Source of the DNA: Cohnella phaseoli
GTDB lineage: Bacteria > Bacillota > Bacilli > Paenibacillales > Paenibacillaceae
Assembly (NCBI RefSeq): GCF_003386235.1
Contig: NZ_QRDZ01000031.1
Location: 50,623 to 114,622 of the forward strand
Direction: 5' to 3'
Length of the DNA stretch: 64,000 bases
Each line of letters starts with the position of its first letter. Position 1 is the stretch's first letter. Under the pieces are notes generated by a model, which searched no databases, was not told where the DNA came from, and was given only the letters and a program-made list of their open reading frames with translations. The position numbers and the translations under genes are program-made. Shown here one piece after another: positions 16,182 through 26,898 of this stretch.

Positions 16182-18614
16182 CTATTCCAATTTGTACAAA
16201 GCGAAATCATCCAAATAAACGACATCTTCAGGTTCTTGGTTCCAGACGACGATAAAAAATAATAGATTTTCCACTTTAAGCGGATTCACTGTTCCAACGT
16301 AATCGTTAATTTCAAAAATAAATTCCAAGCTGGCCCAGCGCCCTTTCGTCTGATCAAGCCTCTTGCGATCGGATATCGCAACGCCTAGCATTTCTTTGCT
16401 TTCCGACCGGATGTAGTGGTAAAAACCGATCTCTCCGCGCGTTTGCGAATCTAAGGGCACGTAATAATAGACGATGGCGGCATATCTGCCTCCGGTAAGC
16501 GGGATATTCTGGGCAGCGCCGCCGTTAGGATATGCCCCTTTTATTTTCATGCCATATTGGCCGGAACGCGATTGTTCATTTGAGCGCTCTATGCAAGTAG
16601 CAGATTCATTATCTTTCTCGTACGACCAGTCTCCTTCCGTATACTCCCCGTCTTCGAAGCTCGCGCTTCTAAGCAAATTCTCTTTGTCTCCGGAATCAAT
16701 CAATACGGCGAACAAATCTCTTACGAGCTCCGTCTCGGTTGTCGCCACGATCTCGGTCAAACGCATTCTTACCGCACCGCCCGCGGCTTCCTTCTTCAAC
16801 CAATCTTCCAGCCCCCCGAAAGCCCCGCTCGACAGCCCGTTCCAAGATGTCGTCGCAAGCGGTTGTCTCAGCATAAGATCGCCGTCGAATTCAGCAAGCA
16901 ATCGTCGTCTTTGATCGGCTAGCCCTATGTTATGTACGCTGTTCTCTATCAGAACGAGCGCCTCTTCTTCGCTCCGCGGCGGATTTACCGCCTCTTCAGA
17001 AGGAAAACTGAGTGCCGAAATTTCATAATACTCGAAGGCTCGCAATAAGAGTCTGGCGCGTTTTTTCTGTCGATCGGTATGCGTCTTTAAGACGACCTGC
17101 TCCAGCAAATCGCGACTCTCGACAAGTTCTTCCTTCGTTATATTTCTGAGATAGCTTGGACTTAAGAAATCCAAAAAGGTATGTCTTCTCGTTTGCCCCT
17201 TCCAGGTCGCATACCACGAGGTTTCCCATATTCGCATCGTCCAGAACTTTTCATATAGCTCGTAGTAAGACTTTAGATAGGGAGCCGCTTCGTCCCCAAC
17301 CGCCCGTACGTACCATTCAGTCAACAGCTCGTCGACGTCCAAATCGGGATTCCACTGCAGCTTCGCCGATACCCACGGCTTCGGACCTTCACCGAAATTC
17401 GGGTACAACTCCGCGGCATGGGCAGTCACGTTATGATGTTGCGCATACTTGTAATTTTCCGCCATGACATGGGGATAGACGCGCGGCAGCGCATACGGCG
17501 AGCCGTACAGATATTCATACCAGCCCAGTTGCGTCGCGTGCTGTTGCCAAAGCTGCGTATGCCGCATTCCAGTGTCGCCGAGGTCCCGATCGTTCCAAGT
17601 CATGCGATCATCCGTAATATAGGGGATAACTCTCGGATTTAATCGTAGATTAGTCGGCACGTCATATACCCACGCGTACGCCAGCAAACCGAAGTATTTA
17701 TCGGGGTGTACCGCAAGCACGCCCTCCGCCACTTTGTTGACCCAAGGGTAATACACGTCCGACATATTCGGCAGACCCAACGAGTTTAATCCTCCGCCGG
17801 TGTAGTTGGGGCTGCGCGGATCCAGCTCGCAAAAATTCGGATAATCGTTAATTCCCAAGGAATAGGATATTTCTTCCGGATGCGCATCAAAAAAAGCGAT
17901 AATTTCGTTGATGGCAACTGCAGCGGTGGCGTCATTAAAGCAAGGCTGCCAGTGATCGTGCTGTGCGGGCACTGTATTGTTCGGATAGTATTCCGGATGA
18001 TCGCGGAACTTGTTCGTATCGAACAAATTCATCAGATTGTGATGAAATTGAATCTTGTCATGCATGCGATTGTTCTTCGTCCATTCCGTCCACTCCACCG
18101 GGCGTTCCATTCCAAAAAAATGCCGCGAGATCGTAGCAGGCTCTTCCGATACCGTGCCGAACGGAACGGACAGCATCGTCGATTGCGGAACGTCAACTCC
18201 GTCCGGACCCGGCATCAGCCAACGTACGCCGACATAACGCTCCAGAAACTCGATGACGCCAAATTCGGTTCCCCAGCTGGTCGGTCCGACGATCGACAGG
18301 CTCCTCCCATCCTCGCGAACGTCGATCACGTAACCGTCGCCATCATTCATCGCCTGCAGAAGTTTTCCCAGCCTATCCGCATCTTCTGTCGGATAAGTGC
18401 CTACATGGATATGAATTTCCGAGTTCGCACGTTCGCTAGTCCCGATTGACAGCTTAGCCCCGGTTGCTCTCTCCACATATTCGCTCAATTTTTTCGCTGC
18501 GTCCAAGGTCTGTTGATCGGAATCGTCTGTAACGACAATGGCCGCTGAGGATTGGCCATCGACGACGATAACCCTCTTCCGATGGGTTTCCGCGTATACC
18601 CTTTCATTTTGCAT
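16182..18614 (-). CDS. DUF4838 domain protein, putative carbohydrate-active enzyme
   Basis: An 810-residue protein. The N-terminal part (about 15-130) resembles the alpha-glucuronidase/hexosaminidase N-domain: IVVTDDSDQQTLDAAKKL, then GTEFGVIEFLERYVGVRWLMPG. The central region (about 170-430) carries the DUF4838-type barrel with YSLGINDYPNFCE and YFGLLAYAWVYD. The last 160 residues look like a beta-sandwich binding module. No signal peptide or TM segment is present, so it should be cytoplasmic, unlike the giant surface protein encoded upstream. GGAGG precedes the ATG. It probably ends the glycan-locus operon. Substrate unknown. Confidence 0.8.
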   Translation of the reverse strand: MQNERVYAETHRKRVIVVDGQSSAAIVVTDDSDQQTLDAAKKLSEYVERATGAKLSIGTSERANSEIHIHVGTYPTEDADRLGKLLQAMNDGDGYVIDVREDGRSLSIVGPTSWGTEFGVIEFLERYVGVRWLMPGPDGVDVPQSTMLSVPFGTVSEEPATISRHFFGMERPVEWTEWTKNNRMHDKIQFHHNLMNLFDTNKFRDHPEYYPNNTVPAQHDHWQPCFNDATAAVAINEIIAFFDAHPEEISYSLGINDYPNFCELDPRSPNYTGGGLNSLGLPNMSDVYYPWVNKVAEGVLAVHPDKYFGLLAYAWVYDVPTNLRLNPRVIPYITDDRMTWNDRDLGDTGMRHTQLWQQHATQLGWYEYLYGSPYALPRVYPHVMAENYKYAQHHNVTAHAAELYPNFGEGPKPWVSAKLQWNPDLDVDELLTEWYVRAVGDEAAPYLKSYYELYEKFWTMRIWETSWYATWKGQTRRHTFLDFLSPSYLRNITKEELVESRDLLEQVVLKTHTDRQKKRARLLLRAFEYYEISALSFPSEEAVNPPRSEEEALVLIENSVHNIGLADQRRRLLAEFDGDLMLRQPLATTSWNGLSSGAFGGLEDWLKKEAAGGAVRMRLTEIVATTETELVRDLFAVLIDSGDKENLLRSASFEDGEYTEGDWSYEKDNESATCIERSNEQSRSGQYGMKIKGAYPNGGAAQNIPLTGGRYAAIVYYYVPLDSQTRGEIGFYHYIRSESKEMLGVAISDRKRLDQTKGRWASLEFIFEINDYVGTVNPLKVENLLFFIVVWNQEPEDVVYLDDFALYKLE

Positions 18615-18680
18615 GCCGTGATGCCTCCTGGCGAAGAGGACGCTCCTATTCGCGTCCCCTTCGACTAAATATGTGGTAAG

Positions 18681-21600
18681 CTAATCCCTTTGGGTTATTT
18701 CTACAAGCACATTCATGAGAAACTGCGCTGCTTCTGCTCTCGTTGCATACTTTGCAGGATATAAACGACCTTGCGTTCCGTTAACCATCCCCATCTCATA
18801 CAAAGCCGAAATACTATCCCGAGCATAACCGGATATTGCATCGGCATCCTTAAAGGAGCTGAGATCGGCATTGCCCGATTTATCGTTCAACAGCTCCAGC
18901 TTTCTCAATGCGCGTTCAGCAATGGTGAACATTTCCTGCCGGGTGATTTGATCTTTCGGTTTGAATTCGTTTTGTCCGGTGCCATTTATGAGCTGTAACG
19001 ACTTGGCTATTGCCACCTCTTCAGCGTAGTAATCGCCCTTGCTCACGTCGCTGAAAGAATCCGTCTCCGTGCCGCTCAGCCCCAATATACGAATGAACAT
19101 CGTTACGAAATCCGCGCGAGTGGTCGTGGCCTCCGGCGAGAAAGTGTTATTCCCCTTGCCTTTAATGACATCCCGCGCTGCCATATATTTCACCGCTCGC
19201 TCGGACCAATGGCCTTTCGCATCCGCAAAAACCTTCTCCCGATACAGGACATCGAAAGTTCCGCTTTGCGCGGTCCGGAACATCATTTTGCCATTTGCGT
19301 ACTGACTTTGGGGAATCAAGCTGATTGTCTCGCCACTCTTGCGATATGCAACGACGTAATCGCCGTTCTCTCCCGGCTTGAGAGCCCAGTTCAATTCGAC
19401 TTCTAGAGGGTACTCCTCGTCCTTCCAATCCATTGGTTTATCATTGACCAGACATTCGATGATAAAGCTCCCTTTCCGAATGACAAAAGCGATTCGATCG
19501 GCAGAACTCGTTGCTAGCTTCCGAATCGATTCTCTATTGACCTTTAGCGAACCAAAGTCGGTCCTTATTGATAGGCTTGCCAGTTTATCCGAATTGGATA
19601 GCCATTCAGTGATGTCCGTTAGGGTTACTTGAATCTCCTTCATCGTTTCATTATTGGTATAGTCCAACACAAGGTCGACAGTCCCGTTCTCATTCGGCTT
19701 AGCGGCTGCGAGCAATTCCTTCAGCTTCTGAGGCGAAAGCGAAGCTTTCAGACTGAGGGCGCCTTTAACTTCTTTGTCGATGTCCTTCTCATTAGGAATA
19801 GGAGATGAAGTACCCGGCCTAGTCTCTGGTTCCGGTTCATTTTCCGTAACCTGAAACATTGCCGTTCCCTTCGTTTGGCCGTAACTAACCTCGACGTTAT
19901 ACGCTCCTTTATCGGCTGAGGCCGGGACGGAGATCGACACGGTCGATTTATTGGAGTCTACTGTCCCTCCCGATAGGGTAAAGCTTTGTACGCTGCCGGA
20001 GCTGTTTTTTACGGCCACCGACAAGCTTTCACCCGCCACGATGCCGGCGGTCGTAATCGGAATCGTAACGGTACCCGCAGTGCCCTTAACTAAAGCCTGG
20101 GGAATCGGCTCGCCCAGCTCGATAGATACCTGTTCTCCCGCTTCAACGAAGTAGAAGCTATCAACGTAAATGGATTCGATATTCGTCTTGTTGTTCGCGG
20201 GAGACACATAAGCGTACACGGCTTGTTCAGCGATATTATCCGCCGTTGCCGTGAATTGTCCAACTTTTACGTCCGTCCAAAACATGTTTTCCATGCTGCT
20301 CGCGGGAACGATTGTCGGAGACAGGATCGTACCGCCTGCGCCATAATCCATACCTACGGTAAAGGCATCCCCCTCGGGCTTCGGAAAGGACGGCCCGTTG
20401 ACCACATCGGCCATTAACGCCGTTGTGTAATTGACCTTAACTCTTGCATACACATCGTAAGTTTGACCTAGGGTAAGATTCGCATCGCTCGTATAGCTGT
20501 AGAAGTCCATCGGAGAATTGCTATCGCCGATAACCTTCATGGCCGTTGTGCCGTCGGACGCAGAATAGTCGGCCACGCCTTTGCTGCTGCCGGATGCCCA
20601 TGTTCCGAAAAGCTGGTCCTGAACCTCTTTGACAATCTGTTCCCCGTTTCTGACGAGCTTGAATATTTTTCCGTCGCCGGCCGCAAAATTCACATCGGAC
20701 AGAATGTAACTGTCCGCCGTCGTCCGAAATTCGACTTCCGATTCGCTGCCGTCCGATTTGCTCACTTCTAAGATCGACTTGACATTCATTCCGAGCTTCT
20801 TGCGATCGATGGCAATCGTCACGTTATCCTCGGACTCCGCGTTATGGTTGACGACCACGATATACTTGTTCGGGGTGCTTACGCTCTCATGAGTCGTCAC
20901 GTCGGCGCTCGGGTATCCCGGATCGAACGGCTGAACTGTCGCCCCGCCCCCGCCGCCCGTTGTCGTAGCGACGTTAGCGATTCTGCGCATATCGAGGATA
21001 GTCGGTTTCAGCGCTTCGACTTCGCCAAGCAATTGCTTGATCGTATCGTAATCTTCCGGTCGTCGCGTATAGTCGTAGTCGACCATCCCTTTCCAGAGAA
21101 TCGTCGATTGGTACATAAAATAAGTAAATCCTCTTGCGCCTCTGCCAATCGCTTCGTAGGTCATCGCCCTGACTTCCGCAGGCGTTGGATCCCTGAACAC
21201 GCCTCCGTCTCCAAACGCTTGCAAAATCATCCAAACCGGCGCATTGTTCGTTAGATTTTTGCGGATTTGTAAAGTCGATACATCCAGGCTCTCTTCATAG
21301 GAAGCATTCGGGTATGCTCCAATATGCTTGAAATTGCCCGGTGTAGGATAAGGACTGGCAGCGGGATACAGATCCAGACTCATCGCCTGAGTCAGGTTGG
21401 AAGGATAGAAATATTCCGCATCCTCGGGCATCGCATAATCGATAACCGTAAACCGTTCCGGATCTATGCTTTCCAGCATCCTTCTCATCACGGACAGATT
21501 GTCCCTGAATCGTTCCTTGTTACGGACATACATACTTCGCGGCTCGTCGAACAAAAGGTAGCCGATCAGTTGGTCCGCATGTTCGGATTGCAACGCTTTG

Positions 21601-24600
21601 TTAGCGTGTTTTTCCAATGCTTCGTACATCGCAACTTCATCGTTTCCGTACATCGCTTCCGAATCGTAGTGGTAACCCTCCCAGAACTTGAACAGCTCAT
21701 GCGAGTCTGGTAAACCGATTAGCTTAAGTCCGTATTCCGCCGCCTTTTCCAACGTGATCTCGTAGATATCCGGCTTTTTGAGCCAGTTTGCGAGAAATAC
21801 AGTGTCGACTCCCGCTTCTACTAAATCCGCAAACGTTCGATCCAAATAGGCGGCGGCATCCGCCGGGATATACGGAATATTCCAAGCTTCATACCAGACG
21901 CCTTTAGGATAGTCGTCGAGCGCGGGATTCACAGCTGCTTTCGTCAGTTGCACGCCGCTTATGACCTGAACGTTTTTCCTCATAAAGATTCGACCGTCCG
22001 ACCGTTTCACTTCGATCGTATAAAGTCCGTTAGCCACCCTGTGGCCCTGATCGTTGGTGCCGTCCCACTGCTCTTTCGCGTACGTCCAATCCGCCCTAGC
22101 CTCTACAATCTTCTTAATCGTGTTTCCTTGATCGTCATAAACCTTAACATCAATGGTTTTCCCAGGCTCATACAACCCGTGGATGCTGTAATAAATGGTG
22201 GCCGTATCGTTAATGCCATCTTGATTGGCCGGCGAAATTTTGTAAGGGTACACATTGTTGTACTTGTTCGGATCGTAATAGATTTCCGGAAGCTTTCTTG
22301 TCAGCGTTGCGCTGTCTACTCGAAATGAAGGAAAGTTCGCCGCATTGGAAGTCGAATAAACTTTGACGAGATATTCATGGGAAGGATCGATCGTAATCGG
22401 CAGCAAAACCCCTCCTCCTCCGTAGTATTCAAGCTTCATCGTAAAAGGGGCCTGCGCCGTGCTATAGATTTTCTTGGCCATCAACGCTTGGCCTGTCGTC
22501 GCATCATGCAAGGAGACGCCCATGACATCCCCGACGGCAAGATCCCAATCCGAGCCAGGTACGCGGTCGGGGTTCACCAGCAATTGCAACGTATAATCGC
22601 CGGCAACGAAGCTGCTTCCATCGATCGGGATTTCCAAAGAAGGCGCATCTTCGTTCACCCCGTTCATTACTCTCGTAGCCCTGTTATCGGGGGTTAATCC
22701 GTCGGGAATATTCGAAGCGTTGGCGCCGAGCGTAAACCCGTCATTCTGGATCACATAGAGTACGACTTCTTTTAACACGATACGATCCACATAAATACCG
22801 GAGACCCCGCTATTTCCCAGTCCTTCCACGTAGAACTCAAGCCGATTGACGCCGTAATTCGGATTTATCGTCCCTACTCTGAACTCTCCCCACTGACCCT
22901 CCGTTGTATCGGACACGTCGATCGTTCGGGACGGGATCAAATCCTTTTGTTGAGTGGAGTCATAGACGCCGATTTTGACGACACCGCCGCCGGTGCTTGT
23001 GCCGCGGTCGATTTTCAGCTTGAAATAAACATCGTACGGGGCAGCATGCTTAAGCATACTGAAGTCCCAATCCCTATATACGATATCCCTGCTTGCGCTA
23101 TCTCCTGCCATCGTTGCCGAGAATCCATCCGAGGCCGTCCCGTCAGTTGCGCTTGCGGCGTTATTGCCGTATTGAAAGCTACTATCTTCAATAGTGAAGT
23201 CGCCGGTGACGCCGAGGGGACGAGCCCTTACGCGAAACTGGGAACTGTTCAGTTGGGAGCCGTCATAATGGATGTTTATCGTGTAAACGATATCTTGCGC
23301 GGCATTTGTTTCCGGCACGACAACCTTGATGTTCGCTTGATTCGCGACCACCTTATTGCCCGTAATCGCGAACTGGGAAGTCCGATCCGCTCCGGTGCTA
23401 TCGATAACAGTAATCGACAAATCTTCGTTATCCCCGATATTCGTCGTCGCGATCGGAATCACCAGAGCTCCTCCGGAATAAGACATTGGGTTTCCCGTAA
23501 TCGGCAGCATTACGGCTGCGGGGATCCCCTGCACGGCAAAGCTCGTTTCGGTTTTCGCGCCGTCCGAAGCTTCCAGTTCGATCGTATAGACGCCTTCCGG
23601 CGTGCCGTTCGGAACTAGGATCGCGACCTGGGCCGCATTAGCCTCGATCGTATTTCCCGAGACGGCAAACGATAAAGTCTCTGTCACATCGGCTTCTTCC
23701 TGATCTTTAATCGTTACGGCCAATACGGATCCATCGGCGATGTTGGCAGAAGAAACGGATAAACGGATTTCCCCGCCCTTGTTAGAGATTGGGCTGTTCC
23801 TAACTTCGCCCACTTTAAGATAAGGGACTTCCGTCACGGTAAATGCAATCGTGCTGGACGGGATATTCGCGTATTTAATTTCCGCGGTATAGTTGCCATC
23901 CGATGTTGCAGGCGGGATTTCCACCTGAATATTCGCCTGACCGGAAACAACTGTAGTCCCCGTTATCGAGAAGCTTTGTTCTTGCCCCTGTTCATTTCGA
24001 ATAACGACGATAACGCTTTCATTATCCGCGATATTGTGCGTAGTCACAGGGATGACGACTGCTCCGCCGATTGCAGCGGCGACGGGGTCTCCGGTTATTG
24101 TCTCGACGGAAATTACAGGGGCATGCTGTACAACAAAAGTTCCTTGATGAGTCGTGCTCCCATAAGCCACTTGGAGGGTGTATGTGCCGGCTTCCGTGAA
24201 CGGCGGAATTTGAACAGCCATTTGCACGGCATTCCCTGAAACGAAGTTCCCGGTGAATGCGATGCCTGAAGTTTGGGTCACGTCATTTCCATTCGCATCG
24301 TAAACTTGCGCGACTACCGTCTCCGAATCTTCGATATTCAGAGTGGTTGCGCTTACATTTAATGTGCCGCCATTGTAAGAAACGGGCGTTCCTTGTACAT
24401 TGTCGATCATGATTAAAGGAGCGTTCGTGACTTCAAAGGCCGCTCTGCCGGTCGCGGCATTCCGATAGCTGGCTTCGACGGTGTAAATCCCGCCTTTGGT
24501 GCGCTGAGGAACAATGATCTTAATATTCGCTTGATTTCCGCGAACGATATTGGATCGAACTTCAAAGCTTTGCTGCTCGCCATTGCTATTTGTTATTTTC

Positions 24601-25325
24601 ACATCCAACGGCTCTTCATCTGCGATGTTAACGGTCGTAACGGGGATCGATAATGTTTCTCCCGAATGCGATACCGGTGAGGTCTGGAACTCCCAGCCCA
24701 GATTGATGGCCGGAACATCGTCCGGCGCCTCCAAATAATAAAACTTGTCAACAGAAATAGCCGAAAGGATATTTTCCATTCCGTCGGCGGAATACAGATA
24801 AACGGTATCCATCCCGTTCAAAGAGGGGATGTAGGTGCCCACCTTAATATCGGCCCATTCATTCGAATTCAACTGGGATAATGGAACGCGAATTCCGGGA
24901 AGCGGGAAGTTGTTCTGGGATATGGAATATACGCCGACAGAAAAAGCGTAGCCCGGGGCATTTTCATTGTTAAACTCCACTTTCACCCTTGCATAAAGGT
25001 CATACGCCTTTCCTGGAACGAAAGGCGACACTCCGGTTGCATTGCCGAATTTGTCGTTGGTAAATATTCCGTTCGTCATGCGCAGTTGAAAATCCCACGT
25101 ATTTACCGCTTTAATGAATTTTTTCGCAGTCAAACCGTCTGATGCCGTTTCATCTGCTACACCGAATAGAGTATCCGGCGTATCGTATGTATAAAACAAC
25201 GAATCCTGCCCTACGTACTCAAACGGGCTTTCTTCCGCGTAAGATACAGCGGGAACCGCCATTACATTAAATGTTGAAACAATTAGAACTAGAGCTGTTA
25301 ATGTGGATATCCATTTTTTGAACAA
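18681..25325 (-). CDS. Giant SLH-anchored multidomain surface protein with a TIM-barrel glycosidase-like domain
   Basis: About 2214 residues. A TTG start is chosen: GGAGG lies eight bases before it, whereas the GTG three codons earlier overlaps that ribosome site. Signal peptide about 1-30, then a jelly-roll module (about 37-197). Five Ig-like repeats of about 100 residues follow (205-700), each with a TTxNIxD-like core. Two further beta-sandwich modules come next (710-1010), then a FlgD-like Ig domain with SPANQDGINDT (about 1020-1120). A TIM-barrel region (about 1135-1450) contains LLFDEPRS, where the Glu could be a catalytic acid. A beta-sandwich, a third jelly-roll copy, a sixth Ig repeat and a PEPETRPG linker lead to three SLH motifs (about 2032-2214) that bind cell-wall polysaccharide. 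It is therefore a wall-tethered enzyme acting outside the cell, probably on a glycan. Confidence 0.88.
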   Translation of the reverse strand: MFKKWISTLTALVLIVSTFNVMAVPAVSYAEESPFEYVGQDSLFYTYDTPDTLFGVADETASDGLTAKKFIKAVNTWDFQLRMTNGIFTNDKFGNATGVSPFVPGKAYDLYARVKVEFNNENAPGYAFSVGVYSISQNNFPLPGIRVPLSQLNSNEWADIKVGTYIPSLNGMDTVYLYSADGMENILSAISVDKFYYLEAPDDVPAINLGWEFQTSPVSHSGETLSIPVTTVNIADEEPLDVKITNSNGEQQSFEVRSNIVRGNQANIKIIVPQRTKGGIYTVEASYRNAATGRAAFEVTNAPLIMIDNVQGTPVSYNGGTLNVSATTLNIEDSETVVAQVYDANGNDVTQTSGIAFTGNFVSGNAVQMAVQIPPFTEAGTYTLQVAYGSTTHQGTFVVQHAPVISVETITGDPVAAAIGGAVVIPVTTHNIADNESVIVVIRNEQGQEQSFSITGTTVVSGQANIQVEIPPATSDGNYTAEIKYANIPSSTIAFTVTEVPYLKVGEVRNSPISNKGGEIRLSVSSANIADGSVLAVTIKDQEEADVTETLSFAVSGNTIEANAAQVAILVPNGTPEGVYTIELEASDGAKTETSFAVQGIPAAVMLPITGNPMSYSGGALVIPIATTNIGDNEDLSITVIDSTGADRTSQFAITGNKVVANQANIKVVVPETNAAQDIVYTINIHYDGSQLNSSQFRVRARPLGVTGDFTIEDSSFQYGNNAASATDGTASDGFSATMAGDSASRDIVYRDWDFSMLKHAAPYDVYFKLKIDRGTSTGGGVVKIGVYDSTQQKDLIPSRTIDVSDTTEGQWGEFRVGTINPNYGVNRLEFYVEGLGNSGVSGIYVDRIVLKEVVLYVIQNDGFTLGANASNIPDGLTPDNRATRVMNGVNEDAPSLEIPIDGSSFVAGDYTLQLLVNPDRVPGSDWDLAVGDVMGVSLHDATTGQALMAKKIYSTAQAPFTMKLEYYGGGGVLLPITIDPSHEYLVKVYSTSNAANFPSFRVDSATLTRKLPEIYYDPNKYNNVYPYKISPANQDGINDTATIYYSIHGLYEPGKTIDVKVYDDQGNTIKKIVEARADWTYAKEQWDGTNDQGHRVANGLYTIEVKRSDGRIFMRKNVQVISGVQLTKAAVNPALDDYPKGVWYEAWNIPYIPADAAAYLDRTFADLVEAGVDTVFLANWLKKPDIYEITLEKAAEYGLKLIGLPDSHELFKFWEGYHYDSEAMYGNDEVAMYEALEKHANKALQSEHADQLIGYLLFDEPRSMYVRNKERFRDNLSVMRRMLESIDPERFTVIDYAMPEDAEYFYPSNLTQAMSLDLYPAASPYPTPGNFKHIGAYPNASYEESLDVSTLQIRKNLTNNAPVWMILQAFGDGGVFRDPTPAEVRAMTYEAIGRGARGFTYFMYQSTILWKGMVDYDYTRRPEDYDTIKQLLGEVEALKPTILDMRRIANVATTTGGGGGATVQPFDPGYPSADVTTHESVSTPNKYIVVVNHNAESEDNVTIAIDRKKLGMNVKSILEVSKSDGSESEVEFRTTADSYILSDVNFAAGDGKIFKLVRNGEQIVKEVQDQLFGTWASGSSKGVADYSASDGTTAMKVIGDSNSPMDFYSYTSDANLTLGQTYDVYARVKVNYTTALMADVVNGPSFPKPEGDAFTVGMDYGAGGTILSPTIVPASSMENMFWTDVKVGQFTATADNIAEQAVYAYVSPANNKTNIESIYVDSFYFVEAGEQVSIELGEPIPQALVKGTAGTVTIPITTAGIVAGESLSVAVKNSSGSVQSFTLSGGTVDSNKSTVSISVPASADKGAYNVEVSYGQTKGTAMFQVTENEPEPETRPGTSSPIPNEKDIDKEVKGALSLKASLSPQKLKELLAAAKPNENGTVDLVLDYTNNETMKEIQVTLTDITEWLSNSDKLASLSIRTDFGSLKVNRESIRKLATSSADRIAFVIRKGSFIIECLVNDKPMDWKDEEYPLEVELNWALKPGENGDYVVAYRKSGETISLIPQSQYANGKMMFRTAQSGTFDVLYREKVFADAKGHWSERAVKYMAARDVIKGKGNNTFSPEATTTRADFVTMFIRILGLSGTETDSFSDVSKGDYYAEEVAIAKSLQLINGTGQNEFKPKDQITRQEMFTIAERALRKLELLNDKSGNADLSSFKDADAISGYARDSISALYEMGMVNGTQGRLYPAKYATRAEAAQFLMNVLVEITQRD

Positions 25326-25391
25326 CCCAAACACCTCCGCTTATTTATGTTTCCAAGATTTCAACCTAAGCTTTCGATCTTCATAAGGAAG

Positions 25392-25432
25392 AGGCTGCCC
25401 CATTTCAAGCAATTCCGCTTATGGGACAGCCT
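25392..25432 (-). terminator. Hairpin between the ceramidase-like gene and the giant SLH gene
   Basis: AGGCTGcCCCAT and ATGGGaCAGCCT form a 12-base stem with one mismatch and an inner AAGC/GCTT. The T tract after it on the minus strand is poor, so it may only attenuate read-through. Its minus-strand arm shares CTGTCCCATAAGC with the terminator at 59721-59770. Confidence 0.5.
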
Positions 25433-25466
25433 AAGATGTGCCAATCCAAGCCATCAGTTTCTTCTA

Positions 25467-26885
25467 TTAAAAATTCGCATCTATAGAAGCGCGTTCGATT
25501 GGATTTTTGACAAACAAGGATTGCAAAATGCGCACAGCCTCCGACGCGATCATCTCCCATGCTTCAGGCGCGAACTTGGACCAATTAGCCGTATTGACTT
25601 CGTAACCGCCACGTTCGAATGCCTGACTCGTGGGAATGTAGCCGGCAAATTGGGTATTATGCACGATATACGTGAATTCAGCAGGAGAATCCAGCTTAAT
25701 CTGCATCCCGCCTTCGGCGAACGGCTCGCCCGGTAAACCGACGAACGCGGCATCCCCGATTCGAAGCACTTGGATTTCATAATGGTATAGCGGGTTGCGC
25801 TTATACTGCTCGTGCAGATCCAGCAATCCGGATGCGTACACCCATCGATCGTCGACGAAAATTTCGTCAATCGCGCGCGGAGTCGGATGCTCGGCAATAT
25901 ATCGCTTAGCCGCTTCTACTTCTACATCGTTTAGCTGCCTCAAGGGAATGTCGATGACATGAACGCGCCAATCCAAAACCACTTGATCCTGGTAGCGCAT
26001 TCTATTCATCACCTGCAGCGTCTTCTGCGCCAACCGCTCTCCCATTATCCTTGCATCGTTGTTCGGTGCATCGGCGTAAGGATCCCACGGATTGATGTTT
26101 CCGCAAGCTCCGTTAAGTACAAGCGGAACGCAGGAATCGCCGTAGTTTTTTTGCAGGCCGTCCGACCATGCGCCCGGCCAATCGGCCGAAATGAAAAACT
26201 CTCCAAGCTGATGTACGGGATGGCAAGTATAACTGAGCAATAAGGCAGCGGGTTGACCCGATTGCGACTGGAAACTGACGACGCCCAATTCCGGGTCCAT
26301 CGGACCTTCCAGGCAGCGGGATAACAAATCGGCCGGCCCCGCCGCACCCGGCATCCCAATTGAACCGTCCTTCATAATCATCCGGCGATTAAAAGCGAGT
26401 CTGCCCTCCACTGCGCTGGATACCCCGATCTTGACTGGCTCCATCGCTTCAATGGCCTGTTCGACGGAAGCGATAATCCGGCTTACGGCGAAGGAATGGT
26501 AGCCTTCGTCTCCCCCTCTGAGCCAATCGAATTCTTCCGGAATCTCCGTATATTCCTCGCTAATCTTGAAGTGCCCAAGGGAAGGGGCTTTATGATTTTG
26601 CGTCGCGTGAAGCAAGACCGCATCCCGGTCGAAGCCCCATCTTCGCTCCAGCTCGTCGCGGATTTCCTCCACGTACCTGCGAATAATCATCAATAGATCC
26701 AACGCGATAATACATAGCTTGCGGTTCCCTTCGGCAATGACGACCGTCTTGACGTAAAGCGGGTCTTTAATATAATCCACATATATTTTACCGCTGATCG
26801 TGGCGCCTCCCAGAATAACGTCCTTCCCCGGCGTTATATCGATTCGGCTGCTGCCGACTTGCAGCCTGTTCGCATGCGTACTCAT
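25467..26885 (-). CDS. Neutral/alkaline non-lysosomal ceramidase-fold hydrolase
   Basis: A 472-residue protein of the neutral ceramidase family (zinc amidohydrolase fold). It begins with GSSRIDITPG, the usual family opening. ATQNHKAPS and SYTCHPVHQL match the two regions that carry zinc-binding histidines in characterised neutral ceramidases, and NGACGNINPWDP matches the family NGxxGDxNP-type segment. No signal peptide is present, so it is predicted cytoplasmic. GGAGT precedes the ATG. It follows the permease genes by 13 bp, so it belongs to the transporter operon and may deacylate an imported amide-bearing compound rather than ceramide; this is inference. Confidence 0.8.
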   Translation of the reverse strand: MSTHANRLQVGSSRIDITPGKDVILGGATISGKIYVDYIKDPLYVKTVVIAEGNRKLCIIALDLLMIIRRYVEEIRDELERRWGFDRDAVLLHATQNHKAPSLGHFKISEEYTEIPEEFDWLRGGDEGYHSFAVSRIIASVEQAIEAMEPVKIGVSSAVEGRLAFNRRMIMKDGSIGMPGAAGPADLLSRCLEGPMDPELGVVSFQSQSGQPAALLLSYTCHPVHQLGEFFISADWPGAWSDGLQKNYGDSCVPLVLNGACGNINPWDPYADAPNNDARIMGERLAQKTLQVMNRMRYQDQVVLDWRVHVIDIPLRQLNDVEVEAAKRYIAEHPTPRAIDEIFVDDRWVYASGLLDLHEQYKRNPLYHYEIQVLRIGDAAFVGLPGEPFAEGGMQIKLDSPAEFTYIVHNTQFAGYIPTSQAFERGGYEVNTANWSKFAPEAWEMIASEAVRILQSLFVKNPIERASIDANF

Positions 26886-26898
26886 CTACTACCACTCC

